Shown here one piece after another: positions 11,011 to 24,400 of a stretch of DNA of 64,000 nt. The stretch is from Owenia fusiformis. Its lineage: Eukaryota > Annelida > Polychaeta > Sabellida > Oweniidae. Both the position numbers and the translations under genes were made by a program. Below the pieces are notes generated by a model. That model saw only the letters and a list, made by a program, of their open reading frames with translations. It was not told the DNA's origin and ran no database searches. Location of the stretch: positions 41,457,394-41,521,393 of the forward strand of contig CAIIXF020000005.1 of the NCBI GenBank assembly GCA_903813345.2, read 5' to 3'. Every line of letters starts with the position of its first letter. Position 1 is the stretch's first letter.

Positions 11011-12005
11011 GAGTGTTCACTAAGTAATGGCACTAGGTCTCCCATTTCTACAGTTTAACCAATCTTTCTAGATTTTGCACATATCATCGGGCATGTAATA
11101 ATGAGTTGACAGGACATGTCTCAGAATAAAAATTGTATCACATTTAACATTAATTAGGAATTTTTAATCCTGAGCATATTACATCTGCCAAGGACAACCT
11201 TGCTTTTCTAAACGATATAATATTTGTCTCCAACGCTCTAGGCCCATGCCCAGTGGATTCACGACAAAGTAATCTGTGTCTTCTTCAATGCATTTTTATT
11301 GTTGTTGAGCCACAATTTTTTGAAAAACGTTTGATTTACTAATCTTAGCTTATCGTATTTCAACCTGGCTGCCCTTACAATTTTCTCATTGGAATGAAGC
11401 TGTTAACTCTTTAGGAGTCCAATAGCATGGAAATGCAATTCGGTGAATAATGAGCAAAGTATACATTTTAAATCCTAGATAACTCTGCATTCTGTCCATT
11501 CTCTATGGACCACTTTGCAGTATGGCATGCATGTTGCAGTCAGTTTCCTATTTCCACAAAACCCGTTTTCCGATGACGTTTTTTAGTTTGGCAGACTTTC
11601 CAACTCATGGAGATCACAGACAATTATAATGTCATACTAGAACTATTATGGGTTACACTATGAATGAACCATACTTTTAATGAAACCACTATTCGGGACA
11701 TATTTTAAATAACCAACTGGCATAAAAATGGATAGCTCAAATCATGTAATACCTCAAATCACGTAAAACACCATCATGTTATGCATCGTTTCATCAAAAT
11801 TGAGTAAAATTGATGTTTGTGTCAACGCACCTGTCATAACGTTACGTTGCTATGGCAACCATTATTTCATTGTTGGAAGGTCATGGGCTTTAAGACTTTC
11901 AAATAAACTCACAATTACACTTTTAAGACATGCTGAAAATTTAAGCAAGATTCCTTAAAATTTGACAATATGGGAGACGTAATATCGTTACTGAGTGAAC
12001 ACCTG
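11011..12005 (-). mobile_element. decayed Tc1/mariner-like element
   Basis: Inverted termini built on GTGTTCACTAAGTAA (left) and TTACTGAGTGAACAC (right), each with an adjacent TCTCCC/GGGAGA block, are flanked by TA dinucleotides. On the minus strand a short frame around 11,180-11,300 reads EEDTDYFVVNPLGMG then LERWRQILYRLEKQGCPW, which looks like a transposase remnant; the rest is broken by stops. At 995 bp it is near mariner size. The family assignment is inferred. Confidence 0.6.
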
Positions 12006-12061
12006 TATTTATGACATATTTGAATTCAATGCATAATTTCTACTGGAAGAACTTCTTTAAT

Positions 12062-12067
12062 TTTATT
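12062..12067 (-). promoter_or_regulatory. gene B polyadenylation signal
   Basis: AATAAA on the minus strand, about 113 nt downstream of the gene B stop codon. It is the first canonical signal after the stop, so the 3' UTR is probably about 130 nt. Confidence 0.6.
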
Positions 12068-12179
12068 ACATTTCCAAAGATTTTGACATGTCCATGTTAT
12101 GACTGATTATTATCGTCAATCCAAATAAGTAAGCAATTGTCCCATGATTCTATTTTCCTGAGGTAGGTTCCGGTCATGG

Positions 12180-12455
12180 TTAATCCATATCATCCTTTTC
12201 GCCAGAATCCATGTCATCCTTTTTGTCATCATCCATGTCATACTTTTTGTCATCATCCCAGTTGTCCATATCCCATTCTTCGTCATCTTTGTCAAATGGG
12301 TTTCTTGTGCCATCTCGATAATCAGTCATGTCCCCTAGGATGAGGGATATCATCTCGCGACTCATTGGCGGTAGTTGGTTTACAGAATATGAGAACCTTC
12401 CTGCCACAACCGTAAAGTGGTACATGTCCTTCTGGCCAGTATGTCGGAAAAACAC
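12180..12455 (-). CDS. gene B exon 20: transthyretin-like part 3, acidic tail, stop
   Basis: The exon starts VFFRHTGQKDMYHFTVV then AGRFSYSV, equivalent to the final strands of transthyretin/HIU hydrolase (V.F......Y+......YSYST). The catalytic C-terminal YRGS of HIU hydrolase is absent (SVNQ instead), so it is probably non-enzymatic. After a short helix-like segment, the last 37 residues contain 18 Asp and 3 Glu with repeats of KKDDMD/KYDMDDD type. The stop TAA is at 12180-12182. Confidence 0.75.
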   Translation of the reverse strand: MFFRHTGQKDMYHFTVVAGRFSYSVNQLPPMSREMISLILGDMTDYRDGTRNPFDKDDEEWDMDNWDDDKKYDMDDDKKDDMDSGEKDDMD

Positions 12456-15400
12456 CTGGAACCATGGAAAAAACATGATTTTCTAAGCCTTGTTTCAGTG
12501 CAACATCTTCAATTCACAATAATGATATCTCATTGACAATTAGATATAACAAGTTTACATTAATATCATACCTGAATGATGGGGAACTGGACATATTCAA
12601 TGGTGTACTCGGTATTGAAAAATAGGAAGTAGCTCCTTCCCATTTGCAACGGTTCTTGTGTCTGCAGGGTAGTAATATAGCCCATGTCGTCAGTTTTACT
12701 TAAAGAAAAGAAGATTACAATGACATTTTTTGTTGTGTATTTATCTTAGCAGTTATTTAAAGAATGGTGCTTGTGATGATAAAATACAATGGAAACATGC
12801 ATAAGGATAATACAGTATCTTTCCTGTAACTCACCCCATGCCCAGTACTGTACTACCACCTCCAATTTCCCTCCTGCCAAGAGTGACATGTACATTTGGC
12901 ATGCCCATTCCTGTCATCGAATTCACAAGGTTTCCAGTCACTTGCAGTTTCAAGGAATCTGCAACATGATACAATATAGGATTTTAATAGATTTATCAAT
13001 TTTTGGTTGTTGTAAAATATAGACCTTGGAAGAATATAAAAAGGAATTATTTCAAAACGCTCTTTGTGTATTATAGGGGGGGGGGGGCGTCAGTTGACTG
13101 TATTGTATTCTCCATTGCATGACCACAAGAGTGGAAGAAGTCTGGTTTTAATTTTCATAAAATGTACCTGAGGTATCATTCTTTGGCTGTATGCAACGTT
13201 TTGAGCAACCATCAAAGCAGCAGAGCATCATCCCTGGGCATTCATCATCCTCCCCACATTCATCACCAAATGTTCCATTCATTTGCATCCTGCATGTGGC
13301 ATTGCCATCCATTGTCATGTTCATTCGGGGGCAGAATTCGTCTTTGTCTACAAAAATAAAGTTTTTAGAGTCATTATCTGTACGTATGAATATGTAAAAG
13401 TACGAAGTTTTGCTGTGTTATCATTATCATTGGGGATTTAGCTGGGTTACCAAAAAAATCAATTTTGGAAAAACTTTTAATATCCAAATGAAGGTGGACA
13501 TTCTTGATGGTATCCCGATGCTAAGTCAATAGTCAACCTCTTGTTTAGTTAATGCACCCTTGCTGAAATCCTTATTTCCTCAGAAGAACTCAAGTTGATG
13601 GAGTCTGAACTAGTAGATTCATATTGAATAGTATTGCTAGAATACAGTTTTACAGTAAGAAAAGAGATTCTTGAACAGGACACCGGGCTTGCTATTCAGA
13701 ACTTCTTGTGGCCTAAATATTTCAACAATGGCCTCTCTAATTAGCAAACAAACGTTGTTGGCAACCCAGTTAAATCACTTCAGAAAACCCCTATCATCAT
13801 AAATTGACCATAAAACATCATACTTTTAATTATTTAAAGGTTCACTATAGGATGTATTCAAAGGTTCGTTATAGAATGTATTCGACAATTCCGATCCTAG
13901 GTGTTTGCTTAATGTTTTGACATTAAAAGTGCGTGTTTGTGAGAGGTAACAGGCCTCTATCATGAATGATCAGTACATTTCATTGCAATTAAAGTCAAAC
14001 TCAAATATTTCATAACGAGAAAAATGAACCTCACCTGGCTTTGAGTTTTGACAGTATCTGCCATAAGTACCTGATTGGCAGACACACTTCAACCAACCAT
14101 CCATTGACATACAGCGTCCATTATTCATACATGGGTTGGACATGCAAGTCACATTCGCTGAAACGTATTCATTAATCATATCAAGAATTGAACCATATTA
14201 TAAAAAGCATCATATTTTCAACTTATCTGGTTTTCACAATTGATCTAAATTGGATTGATGGTATCACAATTTTGACAATTTTTGATAACGAGTTTGATTT
14301 CAAGTTCATTGAAATTGAATCAACACCCGATTGTGCATCTTTAATTATCACTAACTGTGTATTTTGTTATATTTCCTTTATTGTTTTAATTCAATTTTGT
14401 CATTATGCACAGTTCGATCATGGGTCAGTCACCATCTTCAACCTTTCAAAGTATGATATGGCTATACAAGGTTGAAAACAGAAAGTACATGCAAAGTCGA
14501 TTTCCAAGTCACAATTGTGTAGAATTCATTTTATTCATATGTACAACTTTTACCTGATATGCGTTCACAGAAAGTTCCTTCGAAACCGAATGGGCATTTG
14601 CAATAAGCTTGGCCTGTTATGTTCAGTATACACATTCCATCATTTTGACATGGGACAAGTTTGCTTTTGCACTCATCTGGAACTATAAACACATTACGAT
14701 AAATGAATAAATGTATACTTGTACATTGAAAAAGGTTGCCCATTGAAAGTTTGTACAATATACTGGTTGTAGCTTATATATTAGGAATAGAGTTACTGAA
14801 AGATTAATTAAGGTGCAGTGTTCGACTATGTTGGTTGGACTATTGGTTCCCTCTCACACAATATCAGCCTTAGCACAATCAAACACCGGTTTCAAACAAA
14901 ATTTTAAGTTTTGTTCGGTTTGAATCAAATGTTCTTGAGATCAAAAACATGTATTGATATTGGATTCCAAATTGTCTCCATGGAAAAATATAATAACAAC
15001 CAATGATACACAAAGACAAAACTTTTTTATTTCTAAACAAAGACTTACCGATTTCACATTTCTGTCCTCTGTATCCTGGTGGACAGATGCATTTCATAGT
15101 TCCGTTGATGTTTACACTGTCTGTTTTGTTCATGGTTGTACTGTTTGCAATGGCACAGTAGCCACGATTCAGACATGGATTTTTTGCTCCAGACATGCAG
15201 ACTTGGCCAACTGAAAAAGTACAGATAAAAAACATTCTATAACCGCGTACACCAACTCTCAAAAATTATAATGCGGATGTTTACCTTTCAACTTTTTAAA
15301 TCTACGTATTTCCAACGATTAAGACAATTTTTGTCCAACATGTAATTCCATTATACTTTATCTATTATATATGATGAGTATGTATGACTCAAATGGCACC

Positions 15401-18400
15401 CACCTGCTGGGCTCGTTGTTGGGGGAATGGCTGTCGTTGGTGCTGATGTAACTTGGGGAGCATCTAAATATATAAATCAAATTCTTATATCATAAAAAGG
15501 GATTAAAACCTGATTGGAAGTATATTATGACTACCATACGAATAATGACTTAAATGGTAATGCCTCTTTAGCTGCTACAGGATTTGATTCTCAATAAAAT
15601 GTGACATGTTGAAGTTTGGAATCCATTAAAAAATACATTGTGGATTGACAATTGTCGAAGTTATATTTGCGACTAATAAACAATGCACACTATGTACACG
15701 GATATCTAGAATTTCAAAATAATTTTTGTATTAAAATCATCATATCGATGTACTTCCGTCCAAAGTATTACAGAAACTGGTCACTTCGTCCTACATAATA
15801 TCTTGAGAAAAACATTATAGTATGTTGCAAACAATTGAGAAGAAATCACTGGTGCATGTCTTTCGTTGACTTTACCACACATGCTACAACTGCGATACAA
15901 AACTTACCTGAGAACTCTACTCTTTCATAGTAATCCATGTTGCCACTGGCTCGGGTTGATCCGGTGTCATCCCTATTACTTTTGCTTATAATACACATCC
16001 CTTCATTTCGAACATAGTCCGCGGATTTGCAAACAAATGCAGTCATTTTAGCACATCTCTCGAGGCACTCTTCCAGTGAAAGTCCCCCAGTTTTGTCATC
16101 ATTGTTGCCAGGGAGATATTGACCTTGTTTATGCACCCAATATGCACCTTTCATCTGCATAGGTGTTTCATCTACAATGCAATACATCAGAGTGTTTGCC
16201 TCTTCTTTTGTCTAAACTTGTTTGATTTGAGGTAGTACTGCATGATGACTATGTTCAGGTCATTTATACCATTACACGTTCTAATGAAGTGAGTATTATT
16301 TTCAAAATCATATTTCGGTATTTTTACGTCATTATTGAAAATTAATTTGATCTTCACAATTTTCGTTTGAAAGTTTGAAACTACTTTAAACAGATTTAGG
16401 AGAGAACTCAACATGCAGTTTCGATTCCAAAAGTGAAACAATACAAGACTGTATACGCTGAATACTTGATACCAGTCAAAAACGATGGCTAAATAATTGT
16501 ATAATAATAATTTAAGTGTGGAAATATTAGGGCTGTAAATACACCATGGGAGAAAGGCAAATTATGAGATTAGGAACTATGACATAATTTCCAAATTGGT
16601 TTGTATATGGTTGTTATATAGAACTATGCTTACTATCTTTTGGTTTAGGGTAGATTCCTGTAGGAGTTGTAACAGGTGCTCTGGTTGACACCTCATCTAA
16701 AATGCATAATATATGTATAATTATAGTATAGTTATTTCCATAATATAATACTTGTATAATATATAATATAATATGTGTACAATACAGTATGATATTATAC
16801 ATATATTTTAATAGTAATATGTAAATATAATATTTGTATAATATGATATAAGTTGTTCTTCAAATTAACAGAAAATGGAATACAGTTATATACTAATATT
16901 AGATTTAATAGAAAAATCATCATATTATTCTTATCTTGAAGCATATAGAAATTGTTAATCTGAATTATATCTAAATAAGGTCACTAGACTAAAATAGGCA
17001 CAAGGCTAAAGCAAAAGCAACCAAAAATAAATTCATGTGATAGTATAAATCAATAACAAATGTGTTAAGATAGCCATATAAGTAGTGATCGACGAGGGTA
17101 TTATAGAAGAGATTATGATCAAGCGCTTGGAAAACTCTTAGAATTTAAATCTTAGAATAAAGACAAAATAAAAGAATAAAGATTAAAGAAATGAAGAAAT
17201 TGGGTCATCTTGAGCTTTGGGTAACAGACATACACTATATTAGAGACAACAAAGGATGTTGTTTTACAATTTTATTCAATATCCCAGTCATGGAGACTTC
17301 CAAGTTCTAGATCAGACTTCTCATCTCATCTGTCAAACGTATTATAATGGACATATTGGAATGCTTATTTAGATACATGTAATGACATTTTACAAGTCTG
17401 TATCATTTGCTGCCAACCCTTTCTGAACTAGAGCCAAATAATTCGTGCTTCTAAACTAAAACCAGAACTAAACTAAAGTACATTAGATAGAATCATACAA
17501 GGACTTGTACTATATAAAGGACTTACTTGGTTTCACAGTTGTTGTAGTAGGTGTCTTTCCTATAACAATGTATATTGAAATGTAATGTTATTGTGTATCT
17601 TAAATCAATGTTATCCCTGAAAAAGCAGGGGATATCCTCTTTTTATAGATAAACTTCCAATTTAATACATACTATGTCATTGTAAAATATGTATGCTTGC
17701 CTTCTTCAGATCCTATAGTCACTGAAATATCATCCACTGCAATGTCAGAATCCCAGTTAGGTCCACGTATGCTAGTGAATGCCACTTTGAAGTTCCCAGC
17801 TGGTAGCTCCACCATCACAGACTTCCACTCTTTGCCTTGGTCTCCTAGAAAGTAGAAAGGATAATAGGACAATTGAAACAGATTACAAATACCTTTTACT
17901 CCTTGTCTTTTTGGACTTCATAAAACAGAAGTGAACGCTACTCGCAAATGATATCCATTGCATGGAATAAGTTATTTTATTTAAAAATAGCGCAACTGCC
18001 TATAGCCTACACAATTTAAGATCCCACCCCGTGTAATTGCACAATAAGGTACGTAATTGTCATACTTTGAAATTATTTTAAAAATGTAGCTCCAATTAAA
18101 TTACTTCTTGATGATAGAACAGTCATATTACTGAACTACAACACTATATGAATCAATAATACTTACCAGATATAGTTTTTATCACTTGTCCCTCATTCAT
18201 ATCATTCACGAGAGAGACGTCCAATCTACCAACGTTTTTACCATTCATATTGTAACTGAACGTGAGTGTCTTCTCTTTGTTTACTGTTGAAACGCCAGGG
18301 CTGTAAAATGTTGCCTTCTCATCGGGTTGTCTTGGTGGAGACGCCTCAGTAAAAACATAATACCCTTTAACGAAAAATAGATATTAACACTTTCATACAT

Positions 18401-21400
18401 TAGTCGCTCGGTAGTGACAGTCGAAAAATGTTCAATAGTCATTGGATGAAACTACATCGTTGAGTTTTTGTAAACATTCAAGAAAAGTACAATTCGACTC
18501 ATTCAAACCGCGCGACTGTGCATTTAGATTGACGTACATCATCTATAAGACGTACATCATATATAAGACGTACATCATCTATAGTACTATTACATGAAAT
18601 AAATAATTAGTTTGATCAATTGGATTTATAGATGAAATATCATTACTTCTTTATAACCATACTGTTATCAAGTCACAAGTTTTAAACATAAAAAATCCAA
18701 CATTTTCCTTTATTACTATCAAATTATTTGATACAACGATTATATATTTAATTACCATTTCCGTTCATTCCTCTCGTGTTGTCCCCTTTGGGGCCAGTAG
18801 AGCCAGAGGGTGTTTGGCCACGATGACGCATCCATCTGTAATCATCGGGGGTACTGACGTACTCGTTAACACCAACGGCATTGCAGTTATCAGACGATTC
18901 GAAATCACATGACCACAATACAGTGCCAGGTATCTCATTATCTATAAAATGAAGTTTTACATATTGATTAAAGTCATTATGGTTGAAATTAAAAATACAC
19001 CGTTGTTGTATGTCCAGTATTAATGAAAACATGTTCAGGCCATTTCTTTTCGTTCTCCATACGTGAATCTCCGCGCATCATTCACTCTAGATACACACTA
19101 GTGGATGGTGTCTAAAGCCCCATGCATTCGGGGGATGATTTATTTTACCCAGTCATGCTTCAAAGTATCATTCTCACATTCATTCATCCTCAGAACAAAC
19201 GACACATTTTAAGAGCATCTCTATACAGCCTTACACGACCAAGTTCATGCTGGGAATCCGATACATTTTGATTGAAATGTCTTAAAAAGCCGCATATGTC
19301 CTAGAAGATCTGAAATTCTTTTAACCCACCGGTCACATTTTCGGCCACGTTTTTCACGACCATTGAGTAAAAATCGACAATGTAAACTGGCAATTTTGCA
19401 TAAACTAAAATATAATGTCGTTGTCATCAAAACTACAAGAAATATAACTATAAACACTTATATTTTTATGTTTTAGAAAACGATGTATGAAAAAGACATA
19501 TCTGCAAAAGAAAAGTATCACGGTAAGAATATTAATTTTGACAATCACTATACTATAACAGTAGAGTGTTGGAACATTCAATTGGTCACATACCTCCTAA
19601 CACGTTCTCTAAAAGTATGTCAAAATCACACGACTCAAAAGCCTTCCAAAAGTAGGGCATATTGGGTTCCCCCGCTGCAACAATCTTCATGACATTCACC
19701 AAATCTGAATTTCCCAGACAGCCATCGTCACGTTTGATCTCTTTAATCATATCTTTGCACTTTGGATTGCATTTAATCCCCGTAACATCGCAACTGTCGG
19801 TGGTTATTCGTTCACCAATACTTTTCAATGATTGGTTCATGTATGTCCACAGGTCCTCACATCGAGGGGCCGAAACTGGGAGGTTTCCCAGACTTTCCAG
19901 TTTTCCTAGCTCGCCATCACATGAATGATAGGATCGCCAGAAAGAATCCATCATGGGAATAGTTGCAGTGACGACTTTCATTAAAGCAATCATTCCAGCG
20001 TTTCCTAGGCAACCATCTTCACGCCTAATCTGTGCTATGTATTCTTTGCAATTTGGGTTGCAGGTTGCACCTGATTCATCACAGGTGCTGTTCAGTTTTT
20101 GACCAATACCCATCATTTCACCCGAGCTCATAAATGCCATAAAGTCGCACATAGGGCCATCGCTTGTAGTATTGTCTCCATTCAGTAATTCAGCGTCACA
20201 GGATCTGAAGGCTTGCCAAAAGAAGTTCATACCTGGAGTGTTTTCTGTGAATGTCTTTAACGACTTGACTACATCTTTATTCCCCAGGCAGACATCTTCA
20301 CTTTTTGTCCTGGATATCAATTCTTTGCATTTTGGCAAGCAGATTATATTAAATACATCACAATTTTCCATCACATTCTGACTGAAAAGCTTCATTTTAT
20401 CGTCCATATACGTCGGATTCTGACATTGAGGATCTGGAAAAAACATATTTGACAATCATTAACAAATGAACATGCTCCTGGATTGGTTAAGACAAAAGCG
20501 CAGTGTAAATTTGATTGAGAGATCAGTATACGTATAAGGTCAAATATTTTCATGCATAAAATCATGCATGCTTTGATGGCTCGAAATAAGCATTTGGCAA
20601 TATTAATTCTAGCTTTACTTTTTAATTATTGACTTTAAAACTCACAAGGATATTCATATATTGGGTTATATCTTTTGATGATGAATTGCTTATACAAGTA
20701 GATCAAAACATTTTACGTTGAATAAAAATATGTATATGTTAATACCTATGATACTCATATCCGTGGCTATTTCTGCATCACAAGACTCAAACGCCTTCCA
20801 AAAGTAGGCTACGTCAGGATATGTTGACAAGTAAATCTTCATTACAGCAACCATTCCTGAATTCCCCAAACACCCATCGTCACGCTTGATCTCTATTAAC
20901 ATTTCTTTGCATTTTGGGTTGCAAGTTTCTCCCATGACATCACAACTGTCAGTGGTTATTCGTTCGCTAATACCTGTTAACGATTGGTTCATATATGTCC
21001 ACAGGTCCTCACATCGAGGGGACGAAACTGGGAGGTTTCCCAGAGTTTCCAGTTTTCCTAGCTCGCCATCACATGAATGGTAGGCTCGCCAGAAAAAATC
21101 CATCATGGGAACAGCTGCAGTATAAATTTTCATTAAAGCAATCATTCCAGCGTTTCCTAGGCAACCATCATCTTGCCTGATCTGTTCTATCAATTCTTTA
21201 CAGGCAGGGTTGCAAGTTGCACCAGAACTATCACAGTTGTTTTCGGTCATTTGTTTGCCAATACCCTCCAGAGATTGATTCATATATGTCTCTATATCGT
21301 CACATTTAGGACCATAATTTGGAGGAGTACTCCCCTCTAACTCGGCATCGCAGGACTCAAAACCACGCCAAAAGTAGTCCATGCCAGTATAAAACTCAGT

Positions 21401-24400
21401 GTATTGCTTTAACGAATGAACAACGTCTTTATTCCCCAAACAGTCGTCATGCCTGATCTGTAATACAACTTCCTTGCATTTTGGCATACAGACTATGCCA
21501 AACATATCACAGTTTGCAGTGAGTTGTTGACCAGCCATCGTCATTGTTCGGTTTAGATATGCAGTATCTTCACACTTTGGACCTGGGTGACATAGAGGCA
21601 AATATCATATTGGATAATATCCAAAATTGAAAAAGAGTTATCATTTGATTAGATTTCATCTTTTATATATGTCTTTAACAGTACAAGTACGCACTATAAT
21701 GATGTCTGAGTGGGGACAAATGTTCAAGCATCTACAGAAGTCAGTTTCTGTTAAATTCATAAAATATTAAGCGTTGAGGACATTTTATGCATCACTCTCT
21801 TTGGTATATTGGTACTCGTAACTATACACATTTGTCACTAGCAACATGATCTGATGACGATTCTGACCTCATAAGTAGTAGTGGGACATGATTTAATGTT
21901 CCCAACGATTCGCAAAAGTTTTGGAAAATCAACTAAATACGATATAAAAACAACGACAAACATAACAAAGCATTTTCTTTTATTTTAGAAATTGTACCTC
22001 AGCTCATTAAATAAAAGAAACTCAACAGTGCAAAATGAAATGAAAACAGGTAGCATATTCAATTTGGCAATATCTATACTTGATTGTAATGTAAAGTGTC
22101 AGAACAACCAACTGGTTACATACCTACTATAGCGTTATCCATTGCTATTTCTGCGTCACACGACTCAAACGCATTCCAAAAGTAGGGCATGTTAGGTTCT
22201 CCCGCAGCAACAATTTTCATCACCATAACCAAATCTGAATTTCCCAGACAACCATCGTCACGTTTGATCTCTTGAATCATTTCTTTGCATTTTGGGTAGC
22301 AAGCTTCTCCCATAACATCACAACTATCGGTGGTTATTCGTTCACCAATACCTTCTAACGATTGGTTCATATATGTCCAAAGGTTCTCACATCGAGGGGC
22401 CGAAACTTGAAGGTTTCCCAACGTTTCCAACTTTCCTAGCTCGCCATCACACGAATGATAAGCTCGCCAGAAAGAATCCATCATGGGAACAGTTGAAGTG
22501 TGGACTTTCATTAAAGCAATCATTCCTGCGTTTCCTAGGCAACCATCTTCACGCCTGATCTGTGCTATGTATTCTTTGCAATTTGGGTTGCAAGTTGCAG
22601 CTGATACATCACAGATGCTACCCAGTTGCTGACCAATAGCCATCATCGATTCATTCATATATGTCATCAAGTTGTCGCATGTAGGCCCATCGGTTGGAGT
22701 AGTATCTCCATTTAGTATTTCGGCATCACAGGACCTAAAGCCTTGCCAGAAGTAGTCCATGCCAGGTACATCTTTTGTGTACATTTTTACCGAGTCGACT
22801 ACATCCATGTTCCCAAGGCAGACATCTTCATATTTTATCCTGGACAACAATTCTTTGCATTTTGGCATGCAGATTATTCCGAGCATATCACAGCTTGCGA
22901 CAAGCTGCTGACTAATAAGCGTCATTGATTGGTTCATATACGTTGGATCTTGACATCGAGGAGCTAGGAAAACAAATATGATAATCATCTACTGATAAAT
23001 ATAGCTGCTACATAGGCTATCAAAAATGTACATTGTAAAGTCTGATTTCAGGATAGTTAAGGTAGAAATGGTCATAAAAAGTATATATTTTTCTCAAATA
23101 AGTACATCCCTTGACTATCATGCATGCTTCGATGGCTATGGCTTGAAATAAGTATATGTCAATATTAACTCTAGTTCTATTTTTCATTTTTGACTGAAAA
23201 TGGTACAAGGATATTGATATATTGAGTTATAGCTTTTAATATTATTAAATTGCCGGTATTTATCTTTGATGAATAAAAATGAAATATGTTCATACCTATG
23301 TTGCTCATGTCCATGGCTATTTCTGCATCACACGACTCAAACGCCTTCCAAAAGTAGGCCACGTCAGGATATGTCGACGTGTAAATTTTCATAACAGCAA
23401 CAAGTCCTGAATTTCCCAGACACCCATCGTCACGTTTGATCTCTTTTATCATTTCTTTGCATTTTGGGGTGCAAGTTTTTCCCATAACATCACAGCTGTC
23501 GTTGGTTATTCGTTCACCAATACCTTCTAACGATTGGTTCATATATGTCCAAAGGTCCTCACATCGAGGGGACGAAACTGGGAGGTTTCCCAGAGTTTCC
23601 AACTTACCCAATTCGCCATCACATGAATGATAGGCTCGCCAGAAAGTGTCCATCATGGGAACATTTGCAGTGTATATTTTCATTAAAGCAATCATTCCTG
23701 CGTTTCCTAGGCAACCATCTTCACGCCTGATCTGTGCTATCAATTCTTTACAGCCAGGGTTGCAAGTTGCACCAGAACTATCACAGCTGTTTTCTGTCAT
23801 TTGTTTGCCAATACCTTCCAGCGATTGATTCATATATGTCTCTAGATCGTCACATTTAGGGCCAAAACTTGGATAACGACTCCCCTCTAACTCAGCATCG
23901 CAGGACTCGAAACCACGCCAAAAGAAGTCCATGCCAGGATAATTCTTAGTATATTGCTTAATCGAATGAACAACGTATTTGTTTCCCAAACAGTCGTCAT
24001 GCCTGATCTGTAATACAACTTCCTTGCATTTTGGCATACAGACTATGCCAAACATATCACAGTTTGCAGTGAGTTGTTCACCAGCCATTGTCATTGTTCG
24101 GTTTAGATATGCAGCATCTTCGCACTTAGGAACTACAAAGATAACCATAAACCATGAACTAATGATATAACATACTTTTGCAGTCTTTGCCATAATGGCG
24201 TTTCAAAAGTAGGATAAATTAAGTTTTATTCTAACCATAACATATTACATTTAACTATTACAATGTGGCACAAGGTTGAGGCACAAAATAACCGAAACGC
24301 GATGAAAATCCAAAGAGGATAATCTACAAATGTGGGACGATTGAACAGGTTCGTCTCAAAAAAGGAAACGTCTAGAACATATCTTTCAATAAAGCGTTGG

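Larger units (their letters stand above)
19490..24140. repeat. 2.5-kb tandem segmental duplication covering exons 3-6
   Basis: Two units of about 2.53 kb (about 19,490-21,600 and 22,025-24,140) match in exons and also in introns. For example ATCATGCATGCTT.GATGGCT and CAAGGATATT.ATATATTG recur at about 20,560-20,670 and 23,118-23,225. Exon boundaries are offset by 2,530-2,550 bp. Intron conservation implies a recent duplication. Confidence 0.8.

Noticed and set aside
20886-24170. Plus-strand open frames of 60-88 codons opposite the Cys-repeats
   Set aside because: They recur at the same offset in every repeat and are antisense by-products.
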